Shown here: positions 1 through 11,385 of the stretch, piece by piece | Numbering within the stretch: position 1 is the stretch's first letter | Layout: each line of letters starts with the position of its first letter | Assembly (NCBI GenBank): GCA_027946555.1 | Contig: JAPEVC010000098.1 | Coordinates: 61,864 to 125,863, forward strand | Direction: 5' to 3' | DNA: 64,000 nt | Source of the DNA: Gnomoniopsis sp. IMI 355080 | Taxonomy: Eukaryota; Ascomycota; Sordariomycetes; Diaporthales; Gnomoniaceae | Translations under genes and position numbers: made by a program | Notes under the pieces: generated by a model | Database searches by the model: none | Told to the model about the DNA's origin: nothing | Seen by the model: the letters and a program-made list of their open reading frames with translations, nothing else

Positions 1-2381
1 CGTGAGTTTTTGATATTATTGATATCAAGGAATCCAGCACCGATAAGGAGCCATGTGGTCAGCATGACCCAGTCGGTATGTTCACGCACCAAAGGCCCGC
101 CAGGTACAAAGGCGTATGCGACGACCCATACGTGGAATAGCACCATGATATTGTAGAAGAGAAATCCAAGGCCGAATGTTGCTGCAGGGCTCTTCTTAGC
201 TGCATTGCTAATGAGCGGGAAGGTCACGGCCATAAGAAAGGTGGCCGTGGTGAGTGCACCAAGGTAACCAAACCAGTGGTGGAAGTAAGTCAACACTGTC
301 GCGCCAATACAACCGACAGCGTAAAAGCTGTAGCTTTGTACAAGCTGTGGCCGGAACAAACCGAGAAGAATTCCAGCTGTCATGGCGAAGATGGTATACC
401 AGGCTGAGGTGTTGGCGGTAGGCCCGCGAATGGGGTAGCCATCCCACACCCACAGAATCATAGTGCTGGAGTCCGAGAGAAGGGAATGAAGGCCGAAGAA
501 CAAGCCGCCAATACTGAATGCTGCGAGCAAGTTTGAACCATCCTTGATTTGATCAGCATTGCCACTGTTGAGCCCGCCGCGACGGGTAAAACGCAGGGCA
601 GCAGGGACCGCGAGAACAAAGCCAGTTAGGTTCCAACCTCCATTTTCGGCATGCATAATAGGCCAGATGGGGTTGTTGGTTTGCCACATAAACTTGACGA
701 TGGAGGACATGAGAAGACCAGATACCAACGCCAAAATTCGCGACTCAAGCCTGCCTTCGTGGACCGACTCAGAGTAAAAAGTTGCTGCCCAGCCCAGACA
801 TTGCATCCACACCGCAAAGCCGACAGTGCTGAGACGAACGACAGGATTGGTGACGACATATGCCAAGAGCCCGGTCAGGGACAGCAGGTGGATAGCTCGA
901 AGGTTGCGAAGTATCAGTCGTCTTAAAGATGGAATACCGAGAAGGATAGGCGAGACGGTGGACATAACAAAAGCCTCAAAGCCAGAGATTCCCATGTACC
1001 AAAGCGGAAAATCTGTGCGTCAGGTCAGTGTCTGGACTGTGCAGCAATGTGGAATGTGGAGACTTTACACCAAACCAGCACTCCCAAACTGGTGAGAATT
1101 GACCAGAAAACGAACTGTGGACTTGTCAGTGGGGATCCGTGGTAGATCTTGCGCAGTGAATTGGGGCACTCACACCATGGTAGATGTCAGCCACAATGTC
1201 GATGGCCTCGTTGGTGCCGAAAGGACGGCCAAAAACGCCAGCTGTTGCCTTTTCCTTCCTGTGTCATGATTAGACCCTACATTCCTCAGCTTGAGCATCT
1301 TGGGCTTACATACTCTTTCTCGAGTTCGGCGGAAGAGACGGAAGAGTAATTGGCACTAGAGAACACCATACTTAGAACCGCAATCGCCAAGATTGTATTA
1401 CTGGTCTGTGATATGTACCCAAACCCGTGTACATACAAACAAAACAAGGGGTTTCTAGCTTCGTCGAGCTCTACTTCGGAAGCCAATTAACATACCCCTT
1501 GCTAACTCCCTTGACATCCCGGATGATCACCTCGAAAGAATCGAAATCGAGAGCAGTGACGGCATCGAATGCGACATCGAGAAGGACAAGGGACCATTCG
1601 AAAAAGGCGTAGGTGGTGTAAGCTAAGGGAGCATGAATGTCAGCACGTGGCTTGCCCCTGCCGCCTCTTTTGGGGCTACTCACCTCCAGGAACACGATGG
1701 ACCTTGTGTTGGATAAAAAAGTAGATCAGAGGTAGGATGCTGCCGTAGAAGGCTCCTGACACGTATTTTCTGTACTTAATGGCTGTCGGGTTGGGTGGGC
1801 TCAGCGCAAGACAGCCAAAGGTCCAGGGGATGGTGGCCAGTAAATAGGAGATCATGAACACATCGTGCCAGTCGTGGTCGTCGGTCGATGTCACGTAAGT
1901 CCACCCACCACACGTGAGGGTGCGGAACAAGCCCCAGAAGGCGACAAAGCCAGGCAACTTGGTTCCTGGTTTCCGCGACAACAGATACCAGAATCCCACC
2001 AAGGCAAATCTTGGGCCGGAGGTAATGGCGATGAAGAGCTGGAAGAAAGAGCGCTCAGGGTATCGGTCGCCTATTGTCGCGGAGACGGAGGGAAACCATT
2101 CTTGTGGGTAGCCGAACCATTCGTTCTGGACGATCTTATGGTAGTGGAGAGAAGTGCCGACGATGAGGGCGCTGAGAAAGGCGGCTGGTAACAGAGAGAG
2201 AAGGGAAATTAGCTAAGGCACATGCAAATATGTCACGGAGAAGACATCGTGAGACCATGTCGACCATGGAGATCCTGGAGAACATACTGTACGCGACAAT
2301 GGTGTGAAGATAGCTAACCCACACGCCACTGAAGCTGAGCAACACGCCGCCGTCCTTGTCTTTGTATTTCGGAGGTGCCAT
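1..2381 (-). CDS. CWH43: Cwh43 GPI-anchor lipid remodelling protein, 5' part (3' end outside window)
   Basis: Cwh43 helps replace the diacylglycerol of GPI anchors with ceramide in the ER and affects cell-wall integrity. The start is ATG at 2381. Clear exons are 2381-2288, 2184-1684, 1622-1496 and 1400-1310, joined in phase, then further exons down to the left edge. The first half is the Frag1/PGAP2-like multi-TM domain; it contains the family signature WFPSVSATIGDRYPERS just after the second exon begins, and later a YTTYAFFEW segment. After a GVFGRPFGTNEAIDIVADIY segment near 1190-1250 come many hydrophobic helices of the PGAP2IP-like part, for example around WVWDGYPIRGPT near 440-480. The usual C-terminal endonuclease/phosphatase-like domain would lie beyond position 1 and is not visible. 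It is head-to-head with UTP6 across about 750 nt. Family assignment is firm; the boundaries of exons below 1300 are approximate. Confidence 0.88.
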
Positions 2382-3136
2382 TGTGTCCGGGCCGATGTCT
2401 ATGGCGGAGGCGGAGGCGGAGAGAGAGAAGAAGACATTCAATCGGAAGCGCCGGAAGAGACGAGATGCGCGTGGTGAGGAGACGATGGGAGAGAGGAGGA
2501 GGTGGAGTAGAAGAAAAAGTAGATGCAGAGAATGAGGCTGGAGCGGCTGCTTGCCTATTTCGTACGGACTGTTGCACTGTTATTACTGTGTAACGGACGA
2601 GAGGTAAGCTCCGATACTTCCTGCCCTGTACGACAATGGCCTGAGGTGTTGGTGCACTGCTAGGGCGCGTACCTGCCGCGGGGGGGCCGTTTCCTATGGT
2701 CCGCAGTGACGTCGAACCAAGACTTGGCAGCCAAGTGCTTTCATTTCACTGTCCTCATACGCATCACCCAATTGGAAAAGATATTTAAAACAAAAGTGAA
2801 CCGTTATTTCTCAGGGCTCTCAATATAGATCCATTCTCATTTTGGGACTGATTGCTACTCAATTGAATAGCATGTATCATATACACAATATATGCTGGAC
2901 TTGACATCAAAGTCATCCTCTCCAACCGCGGACTAGTTTTTAAAGCACTGCAAGGATCCCCAGCCACAAGAAGACGGCCCCACTAAAAAGTGTCGAGGCT
3001 CGCGGACTTTTCTCCATACGCGATTCTCGCCAGTCCCCCGAACAATGAGCAGCATCAACCAAACGACCGTTACCACCACAACTTGCACCCCTGACAGTCG
3101 TCCGTCAGCACACCTGCAGCTGGTGATCATATCACC
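2382..3136. promoter_or_regulatory. Divergent intergenic region CWH43/UTP6
   Basis: This stretch of about 755 nt lies between two divergent start codons and must hold both promoters and 5' leaders. The CWH43 side (2400-2560) is purine-rich on the plus strand. I see no further gene; the short open frames here are out of phase with anything recognisable. Confidence 0.5.
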
Positions 3137-4455
3137 ATGTCCAACGTAGCAGAAAAGGCTCGCTTCTACCTGGAACGCGCAGTGCCCCAGCTGCGCGAGT
3201 TCGAGGAGAAAGAAATCTTCTCGAAGGTACACACACACTCCATATTCATACTGCCAAACCCCATTCTCATCAAGAGACACTCAGCCGAATGACCCCAAAC
3301 TAACACTCATTCTTCAAGGACGAGATACGGAACCTGGTATCAAAGCGAACCGCCCACGAACACCTCGTCCTCGGTCCCGGCTGCACTCCCGCCCACTTCC
3401 AATCCTACATCGCATGGGAACTGTCGCTCGACCGCCTCCGCGCCAAGCGCTGCCAGCGAAAAAAAATCAAGCACTCAACCTCACACGCATCCAACGCGCG
3501 TGTTTTCAACATATATGAGCGTGCTGTCTTCCGTCACCCGGGCTCCTTGGCGTTGTGGAAAGACTACCTAGCCTACGCTGCAAACGTCAAAGCCACCAAG
3601 AGATGGAGGAAGATCGTCACTCGCGCATTACGGCTGCATCCTATGGATGTGGGGTTGTGGGTCACGGCTGGTCGTAGGGCGGTGGCAGATGGAGATATGG
3701 ACGGCGCGAGAAGCCTATTTATGAGGGGCTGTCGGTTCTGCAACCAGACAGCTGAGCTCTGGGTAGTGTACGCGCGTGTGGAAATGGAGTGGTTGGCCAA
3801 GAACGAGAAGAAGGGCAAGAGCGGGAACAAAGGTCATGAGGGCTCTCTGGTGGCACACGGTGTACAAGAGGGCGACGTGATGATGTTTGACAACGATGAG
3901 GACGAGGATGAGTTTGGTGACGGAGGCGATGGGGACATCGTGCTGCCCGAAGATCCGTTGGCCGCGGACCGTAGCGAGAAGGTCACCAAGGTCTTTGAGG
4001 AAGACAAGCTGAAGAAGCTGGAGAAGAGTCCTGCGCTCGAGGGCGCAATACCCAAGGCTATCTTCGATGTTGCGCGGAAACAAAGCTTCTGGAATGCACC
4101 CTCCGGCGAAGCCTTCTTCGACATGTTCGCCGAGTTTACGACCGTCTCCGCACAGCCTGCTATCATCCAGCATGTCCTGGATGTGATGACTGAGGAATTT
4201 CCGAAACATCCTTCGACTTGCAGCTGCATTATCCGCCAGCCGCTCATTGGCGTGGATACCTCCACCGCCGACTTCCCGCGGGCATTGCGCGACGTTTTGG
4301 CTCGGATCAAGACGCAGATGGAGGCAACGGCGGACAAGGCCAAGCTGGTTACCAAAACAGTGGCTTGGATGGAGCCTATACTTGCGAAGGAGGACTTGGA
4401 AGACGGTGTCAGGACCGTGCTGGAGCATACGAAGCGCAAGCTCCAAAAGCCTTGA
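3137..4455 (+). CDS. UTP6: U3 snoRNP / SSU processome protein Utp6
   Basis: Utp6 is a HAT-repeat subunit of the UTP-B complex of the small-subunit processome, needed for early 18S rRNA maturation in the nucleolus. Two exons, 3137-3226 and 3319-4455, splice in phase 0 to 408 aa, close to the 440 aa of the yeast protein. The N-terminus (MSNVAEKARFYLERAVPQL) matches the family's opening helix. It is followed by DEIRNLVSKR and a HAT-like segment with a W-x-x-Y pattern (LWKDYLAYA, about residue 109). A second HAT repeat contains LWVVYARVEMEW. An acidic low-complexity insert (DNDEDEDEFGDGGDGD) lies near residues 219-236. The C-terminal half is helical and less conserved. Nothing appears broken. Confidence 0.9.
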
Positions 4456-4907
4456 GTTGGCTGCGTCGATGCCCTTTCAGACGCATCTGCATTCTCATTC
4501 CACAACCCATGACGAATGAGTCGCGAAGACCTTCCCAACCCTCCCCAAGAAGCTATTTATCTCTATTCCCCTCTTGGCCAAGCTGATATCTCGGTTACTT
4601 GGGATGTGAGACGCTTTCGAGATGATTATATATCGTCTCTACTAGCTATCACATTGGCGAGCCAAGACCATCCATGAATGAAGAAGCGAGCAAGAGATTG
4701 CTTCTGACTTCAGCGGAATATCTGCCTTCATCTCACACTTCGCACGGATCCGTCGCTCATTGGCGGTGTGGACACATGAACCTCATGACCGCAAAAACCT
4801 CCATTACATTACCTTGGCGACGCTCCACTCATCAGACGCTCAGTCCTAAGAAGCCCAGCACCAAATCTGGCGCATCCAAATCTGTGTGCAGCACGCCCTT
4901 TCCTTCA
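4456..4907. other. Convergent intergenic region
   Basis: About 450 nt between the 3' ends of UTP6 and the EVE-domain gene. It should hold both terminators and 3'UTRs. No gene seen. Confidence 0.5.
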
Positions 4908-5969
4908 TTACCCGCGCTTCTCCTTCTCCTCCGCCATTCCCATCAGAAACGCCCACTCCTCCCCACTGACCCTACTCACACTCAGCCGCGACTGCTTCAT
5001 CATCTGCATGTCCGCCAGCGGCCCTCCCTGGCCCGCATGCGTGCGCATTTCCTTGAGCGTCACCGGCACGGCGAACTTGCGCCGGAACTCGACGTGCACG
5101 ACGCTCCACTTGGGATCGGCAGGGGCGGACTTGGCGTCGTAATAGGCGGACTTGGGGTCGTGGGCGGATACTGGAGCACGTTGTTTAGAAGAGCTTGGAG
5201 AGGGAGGAGGGTAGTTGTAAGAAATAGAATAAGTTGGAAGTAGGGAAGTGGAGGGACGTACGATCGGGCTCATGTTCGCGCACAACCTCCATGATGCCTA
5301 CTATACCTGGTTCTTTGCAGTTCGAGTGCCAGAAGAAAGATAGATCGCCCTTCTTCATTGCGCGTAGATTGTTGCGTGCTGGCAGATTCCGGGTTAGCTT
5401 GAGCAGAAATGTTCTTGCACTGCTTTTATTGCGGAGACCTCTCAACGTACCCACGTAGTTCCTGATACCTGTACACGGTCCCTTTAGCTTACATATTACA
5501 TGATTTCGTGTTCAAAAAGGATGGGGCGGGGGCTTGACACACCATCCCAAGGCTCAGGTTCCTTCTTCGCAGCCAAGTCGTCGATCGAGAAGGAAACATC
5601 AACACCATTCTCATAGCGCGTCTCCGGCTCTGCTTTCATGAGCCAGTACTGCTGACCTGTTGTGCCGCCCGTCGTGTCTGCCTTGGCGGGGGTCTTCTTC
5701 CTGTTGGTGGCGGGAGGCTTGGCCACGGCGTCTTCTCCATCTTTATCGTCATCCTTGACGTCCTCCTTCGAGGCCTTGCTTTCCTTGGGGGTCCTTGCTT
5801 TGGCTATCGTCTTACTATCCTTCTTCTTCTTCTGTTGTGTCTTTGCAGCTTTGGGGAGGGCGGGTGAGGCTGGAGCTGAAGGTGCGGTTGTAGTGGACGT
5901 GCGTTGGCGCGTTGAGCGCCGCCGAGGCGCGTCGTCCGCGCTATCAGCGGGGGCTTTGCGCTTTGGCAT
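4908..5969 (-). CDS. EVE-domain (PUA-like) protein, thymocyte nuclear protein 1 type
   Basis: EVE domains are PUA-like folds thought to bind modified nucleobases in DNA or RNA; human THYN1 is the best-known eukaryotic member. Four exons, 5969-5543, 5468-5451, 5378-5262 and 5170-4908, keep phase and give 274 aa. The first ~105 residues are Lys/Ser/Thr/Pro-rich with several basic clusters (MPKRKAPADS, PRRRSTRQR), consistent with nuclear targeting. The EVE domain starts at YWLMKAEPE and runs through FSIDDLA, WDGIRNYVARNNLR, KKGDLSFFWHSNCKEPGIVG and KWSVVHVEF, ending with MKQSRLSVSRVSGEEWAFL. The second exon is only 18 nt and encodes the invariant IRNY core. Skipping it would keep frame but remove this core. 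Function beyond base binding is not known. Confidence 0.88.
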
Positions 5970-6271
5970 CTTGGGGCTTGTGGGAAGGCCAGAAATGTTG
6001 TGAGAGCTGTGATGAAAGGGTGGAACAACACACTGTATCCTACGGAAGAACAATGAGACTCTACAATGAGACTCCAGGCTATGGAACGGCTCTCGCAGGC
6101 GATGAGTGAGTGAGTGGTGTGGTTGACTTTCAAAGACCAGAGCTTGCCCAGGCCATGCATGCCGGGAAAATCCAACGGGAGCAGGGATGTATTGTAGATC
6201 GGGCCTGAGAACGAGACACCCGCACAACCATGAGAAACTCGGAAAGGTCCCAAGTCTCATTATTCTTCAAT
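5970..6271. other. Intergenic, upstream of the EVE-domain gene
   Basis: About 300 nt that should contain the EVE-gene promoter and the 3' end of the uncertain gene upstream. No distinct element seen. Confidence 0.4.
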
Positions 6272-6919
6272 TTAAAAAAATGTCACATTTTTATGTTCAG
6301 TAACACGATTTATTGAGTATTGAATGACCTGATGACTTGTCAGTTGAGATCTTACATTGCCGTTCGAGCCACTCCTTTGCATAGGATTGGGTCGCATCCA
6401 TGCCTTTGTGACTGTAGAGCATATCACGGCCATAAACTCCCGCGCTTCTAACTTCTCCCGGGAAGACGAGGCGCCGTTGGTCAAGGAGAACGCAGCTGAC
6501 AGGCTGATCGAGGAAACTACCGTTATGAACCATCCCCTGGTGCCCACCTACACACTCTACGCGGCTGTTGACCAACTCCTTGGGCGCCTTGTCCTCACCT
6601 TCTTCAAGGCCCTTGCCGGCGCTGACCACTTTCGAAATATCCAGTGCATCTACTTCATCGTAAGTTTCCTCCCCCGGCAAGCCCATCAAGCCACTCGAAT
6701 TCGACTTGTTAGTAGCCGGGCCGTGGCGGCAGCGGCGACGGGCGACTTGTACGCGTTCTTCAAGTACGACAATTTTACTAACGATTGCGGCGGTGCTGGT
6801 GTGGTCCGTCTGAAGCGTGTTCGAGGTGCGAATTTTGGGTTATACCACAAGCGCGACGGCGGTGAAGTCGGTCGAGATGCCACCTCAGCGGGATTTAGGG
6901 CTCGGACAGAGGACATCAT
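6272..6919 (-). CDS. Uncertain small protein gene, spliced model
   Basis: I do not recognise this product. The minus strand shows three protein-like open segments in different frames. The first starts at ATG 6919, contains SRLWYNPKFAPRTRFRR and runs to about 6755. The second, near 6695-6575, contains GLPGEETYDEVDALDISKVV. The third, near 6505-6390, contains AFSLTNGASSSREKLEAREF. They can be joined by introns of fungal type: one holds a CTAAC branch point near 6704-6710, and the other starts with GTGTAGGT or GTGGGC and ends in CAG near 6510. More than one donor fits, so the exact protein (about 150-165 aa) is unsettled. The basic N-terminus would suit mitochondrial or nuclear targeting, but that is a guess. 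A 194-codon plus-strand frame overlaps (6357-6941); I favour the minus strand because of its splice signals and residue composition. Confidence 0.35.
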
Positions 6920-7519
6920 TGCGTCGCTTTCGGAGGACTAGAAGACATACTGTGTAAGCGAATGTTGGTTATAGGGAGCTGTTCATTCTTCAGTGCTCGC
7001 ATCAGGAAAGACTCGATGCCATTGGCAATGCAATTAAGATGTTTGGCCAAAGCTGAAGAAAACCAAATGGCATCTTTCGTGTCTTGCATACTTCCCCCAC
7101 CGTGCTAATACATGATTTATCGACAAGCAGGGAGGGATGCATTTCGTGCAGCTCATAGTGAAGGGCTGGCTGACGCGAGAGTCAGCACGGAGCTATTAAA
7201 CAACGATGCAAGATCGGATATCAAAGTAATGGTTTCCACTCTACAGACTGTGTTGACTTGTTGAGCTGAGGTGCAACGGGTTCAGGCTTGAGATGAACAC
7301 GAAGACCATCTATACATGCCCCTCTCCCTGTAGGCTGTGGTTTCACCACTCGGAAACGTTCATAAAGATGAACAGACCAACAAATGACACTTTCTCAGTA
7401 TGTGTCGTTATGTCCGGAAACCCGGATGCTGCTCTTGTCTACTAGTCTTCTTGATACCGGCACCCACATGCCTTGGTTATGGGAACTAGAATTCGACCTC
7501 TACCTCCTCAATCATCACA
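6920..7519. other. Intergenic
   Basis: About 600 nt with no gene seen. It lies upstream of the uncertain minus-strand gene and downstream of the NYN-domain gene. A short upstream open frame begins at an ATG near 6950, before the ATG at 6919. Confidence 0.4.
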
Positions 7520-8335
7520 TCATTCGAGCCGCCTTTTTTTAAGGCGCACTAGAGCAATCGAAGGATGTTGTCCCATATCCTTCCGTTTCATTTCTGCGAT
7601 CCCGGACGCTTCCACAAATTCCCAAAGCTTGTTATAGCCATAATTGCGCGCATTCAAATCAGGCGAGATTTTGCTCATCTGAAGACCAACGTCGGCTAGG
7701 TTGACGTAGTCGTCCTGTGCATAGGGGGTACTGTTCGTGATCGCTGTCGCCAACCCATTGAGCGCGGTGTTATCCAGCGGTCTTGTACTCGGTTTGGATG
7801 GATTGGTAGGCTTGGGAGCCGGGGGTGAGGTGTTCAAAAGGAGGGGACCTGGGGAGATGATAGCCCGTGTGTTTTGCTCAGGCTCTCCGACCGACAAGTT
7901 CAGCACGTCAAAGTAGACGAATTTGTCGCAGGCGGCAACGAAAGCATTGTTGGTCTTGCGTTCGCCAAAGCCGTAGACTTTGACGCCCTGCTCGCGAATA
8001 CGGGCCGCAAGACGCGTGAAGTCGCTGTCGCTAGACACGAGACAGAAGCTGGAGAAGCGACCGGTATAAAGCAGATCCATAGCGTCAATGATCATGGCGC
8101 CGTCGGTGGCATTCTTGCCGGTCGTGTAGGCGAATTGCTGTATCGGTATGATTGAGTGGGCCAGCAGGCAATCTTTCCAGCCTCGAAGATTGGTATTGGT
8201 GAAGTCGCCGTAGATGCGTCGCACGCTGGCCGTGCCGTAGCTGGCAATTTCGGCCATCAGGCCGCCGATGATTTTGGAGGAGACATTGTCTCCGTCAATG
8301 AGCAAAGCCAAATTTCCAGGATTATTCGCCGTCAT
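7520..8335 (-). CDS. NYN (PIN-like) RNase domain plus LOTUS/OST-HTH domain protein
   Basis: A single intronless frame of 271 aa from ATG 8335. The N-terminal NYN/LabA-type domain has the acidic set expected of a PIN-like metal-dependent RNase. These are LLIDGDNV (residues ~11-18), a middle segment NATDGAMIIDAMDLL, and SSDSDFTRLAARIRE followed by GVKVYGFGERKTN. After a Pro/Thr-rich linker (about residues 165-190), the C-terminus reads VGLQMSKISPDLNARNYGYN and continues to KLWEFVEASG, the pattern of a LOTUS/OST-HTH RNA-binding domain. The same architecture is common in bacteria and scattered in fungi. Likely role: RNA or tRNA cleavage or turnover, cytosolic, since no signal peptide or TM segment is visible. 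The lack of introns among intron-rich neighbours fits acquisition from bacteria but does not prove it. Confidence 0.85.
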   Translation of the reverse strand: MTANNPGNLALLIDGDNVSSKIIGGLMAEIASYGTASVRRIYGDFTNTNLRGWKDCLLAHSIIPIQQFAYTTGKNATDGAMIIDAMDLLYTGRFSSFCLVSSDSDFTRLAARIREQGVKVYGFGERKTNNAFVAACDKFVYFDVLNLSVGEPEQNTRAIISPGPLLLNTSPPAPKPTNPSKPSTRPLDNTALNGLATAITNSTPYAQDDYVNLADVGLQMSKISPDLNARNYGYNKLWEFVEASGIAEMKRKDMGQHPSIALVRLKKRRLE

Positions 8336-9464
8336 TTTTATGTTCCTGCTTAGATTTTGTATTGGAGAGTCGGGATGTGTGCGTGGCTGGGTGCAGCTAC
8401 CAATTTAACTTGTGGAATTCGATAGAAGATGGTTGGTTTTTATAAGAGATTAGGTAAGCAGTAGAGTAATCAGGTAACAGGAACTATCAGGGGTTGCTTT
8501 TACGCATTAGGAGAAAGCTTATAACATCCCAACAAAGGTTTAGCATGAAAGAGAGATGTACGAAGTAGGCTTTTTAGACATCAATATTATTATTGAAATC
8601 CCGTCTGTAAAAAATATGGAGAATATGTTCATGGTGGCAATGGAGCGGTGGTGGCCGGCGACCTCGCAATCCAGTGACAATTTGCCAATGTGAGGTTACA
8701 GCGCAATGTATGAGTGTTGACCAGGTTTGATGTACAGGTCGTTGTCTGAGTGGACAAGGCTCAGCATTGCTGATCCTATACAGAAACTGGTCTGACTGAG
8801 GCCCTCGTCGACAAACGGCGAGCGTGACGGCTTGGGATCGGGGGGGGGGGGAGGGGGAATTTGGCCATAGACAACGTTTGTATCGTTTCCTACTAATTCA
8901 ATATCCGTGTAAAACAATTGGCCAAATTTGATTAAACTCATTGCCCAGGCTATGGCGAGGCCTGGTTAGGTCTGGGGAAGCCCTATGGAGCCACTATAAT
9001 TTAGGCGCTGTTCATCAGTATCACGCGTAATTCATCCCAGACTGCAAAAGTGTTTCTATAATTTTTGTGACGCGGCTCAGGTACATACCTAAGTACTCAG
9101 AGTCAGTCTGAGCCCCTATAAAACCTAATATAATGTTCTTGGCTAAGCTTGGTTAGGTATAAGCCCGCGGTCAAACCAAATTCTACTAGCTTAGCAAATC
9201 CATATATATAACTTGGGTGCGAAACATTACGGCTATAATTGGGAGGATAATCTTCGAATCTGAATTCTGGTCCACCGTCCGGGTCCGTCTTGCTGTCCGG
9301 CCGCAGGCATCATATGCTAAGCACCTGGGCAAGTGGATCTTTCGGGTGCAGCTAATGTCCGAAACCGCCAGGTCTGGAGGTCTTATAAAAGCCCACGCCA
9401 GAATCATACACGTATAGCACAATGTTTCAGATAATCATTTCGACTGACAAAGCCAACGATCAAC
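8336..9464. other. AT-rich intergenic region with G12 tract
   Basis: About 1.1 kb between divergent genes. It holds a G12 homopolymer at 8840-8851 and an AT-rich stretch with CTAAGTA/TAGGTA-like words around 9080-9160. An 81-codon minus-strand frame (8696-8941) spans the homopolymer and contains TNVVYGQIPPPPPPDPKPS. It has no recognisable domain and I do not call it a gene. Confidence 0.45.
9384..9390 (+). promoter_or_regulatory. Putative TATA box of the P450 gene
   Basis: TATAAAA lies 75 nt upstream of the P450 ATG at 9465, a fitting spacing for a short 5' leader. Inferred from position and consensus only. Confidence 0.45.
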
Positions 9465-11385
9465 ATGTCGAAATTCGGCGAAATGAGCGCCTCCGTTCCC
9501 CCTCAATATGCACCCACGCCAGAAGCGCTGAACTTTGGCAATGGCCTTTTTGTGCTGGGAAACACCGGCTCCTTTATGGACGCCGTAGTCACGTTTTCCA
9601 AAGCGCAGCCAGTGGCGGTGACAGTCACGGTTCTCCTGCTTTCTTTCGTTCTCTACCAAGCAACTGGAAAGAAATCCAGTCATTTGCCCGTCTTCAATCC
9701 ACAACCACTTAGCAAGAAATACAATCCGGCAAATCGGTTGAAGCTAGGGGCAGAGACCAAAGACAACTTAATAGCAGGGCGCAAGAAGTATGGCCCTGAC
9801 CAAATCTTCACAATCAATGGTCTTGCGGGCGAGTTGATTGTGGTGCCTGCTCGGTTCATCAACGAGATTCGCAACGACAAAGATCTGTCACCACAAGACG
9901 CAAAGAGGACTGCAGTACGTGATCTGCTATCTCGCCAGACTGGTTTCCTCTTGCATTGCTAATAAGACCCATGTTGTAGCATTCCACCATCCCTGGATTC
10001 GAGCCATTTGATGATGTCTCAACCATGCTGACCCCCATTGTCAACAAGTATATCAATAAGGTGCTTGGCAAGCTTACGAAGATGTTGTCTGACGAGACCA
10101 ATATTGCCCTGAACAAGAAGCTCGGTGAATCAACGGGTTAGTAACAAGGCCCCCTCCCTTCCCATCTTTAGGCGCACATTCTTCACATTTACCAGAAGCT
10201 ATACGCAAAATTCCAATGCCAGATCGAAACTTGTAGTTTTTCAAACAATTGTGCTGACTTTGACCTGGGTTGGGCAGAGTGGCGAGAGATCAAGCCAAAC
10301 AGCGATCTTCTCCCCATCGTCTCCCGCCTCTCGACACGTGTGTTCATGGGTGAGAAAATGTGCGACAATGAGGAATGGCTACGCGTATCTTCCGAGTACA
10401 CCAACCTCGTTTTCCCTATGGTGGGCGATTTGTTTCGCTATCCCAACTTGCTCACTCGGCAACTCGTCCATCACTTCCTTCCCGGGTGCAAGGAAGTGCG
10501 CGCCGCTTTGGACCGATGTAGGAAAACTCTCCAGCCTGTGATCGATGAGCGGAAAAGGGCTGTCGCGAACGCCAAAAAACTGGGGCAGGAAGTTCCAACA
10601 TGGGAGGACTCGCTAGAGTGGTTCCGTCAAGAGTTCGGTGACATCGATTTTGCGACGAAGCAGATCACCATGTCGATGGCGGCCATTCACACCACAACTG
10701 ATTTGCTCTCCGAGACGCTGGTCCGAATTGCCCGTCACCCAGAGCACTTGCCCGCCCTTCGAGAGGAAGCCGTTCGGGTGCTGAGTGCTGATGGCTGGAA
10801 GAAAACTTCCTTGTACAATCTCCGCTTTATGGATAGCTTCATCAAGGAGGCGCAAAGAATGCGGCCTGCTCTTTTGGGTAAGTTTTGCTTTCTTTTAGAC
10901 CCACCTATCTACCATCCAAAGCTTACTCAAACCTTATGCGCAATATAGCTACAATGCAACGGGTCGTCACCAGAGACCACAAGCTGTCCAACGGTGTTCT
11001 CCTAAAGAAAAACCAAATGGTTATCGCCGACGTTACGCATATGTGGGAGTCAGATTACTACCAGGACCCGCAAACCTTCGACCCGTACCGATTTTTAAGG
11101 ATGCGAGGCACAGACAAGGAACACATGGCTCAGCTGGCAAGTACGAGTGAAGCTCATAACGGCTTTGGGCATGGCAAGTATGCATGTCCGGGTCGCTTCT
11201 TTGCCGCGAACGAAATCAAGATTCTGCTATGCCACATGATATTGAAATATGACTGGAAAATGGCCGATGAGACCAGAGAACCGAGGCCACTCTTTATCGG
11301 ACTTCAGATAATTGGCGACCCTCAATTGGGCTTGTTGCTTAGGAAGAGGGAGCCGGAAATTGACCTCGATGCAATTGAAGGATGA
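9465..11385 (+). CDS. Cytochrome P450 monooxygenase (FGHGKxACPGRFFA class)
   Basis: A membrane-anchored haem-thiolate monooxygenase. Exons 9465-9914, 9980-10136, 10278-10877 and 10949-11385 join in phase (0, 1, 1) and give 547 aa, normal for a fungal class II P450. An N-terminal anchor lies around residues 45-62 (AVTVTVLLLSFVLY). The K-helix ExxR is EAQRMRPAL. The haem loop is FGHGKYACPGRFFA, with Cys as the axial ligand. The I-helix region reads MAAIHTTTDLLSETL, a variant of the usual A/G-G-x-D/E-T-T. This haem-loop variant is typical of fungal P450s acting on terpenoid or polyketide skeletons (CYP68/CYP503-like groups); the substrate cannot be deduced. No PKS, NRPS or terpene synthase is in the window, so any pathway partner is elsewhere or the gene stands alone. 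Confidence 0.9.

Noticed and set aside
3715..4538. Long minus-strand frames (243 and 234 codons)
   Set aside because: Antisense shadows of UTP6, whose plus-strand product is clearly conserved.
4674..5243. 189-codon plus-strand frame
   Set aside because: Antisense to the last EVE-domain exon; His/Pro/Leu-rich shadow composition.
6357..6941. 194-codon plus-strand frame as a gene
   Set aside because: No family resemblance; the minus strand has splice signals and more natural protein segments. Kept only as an open question in the findings.
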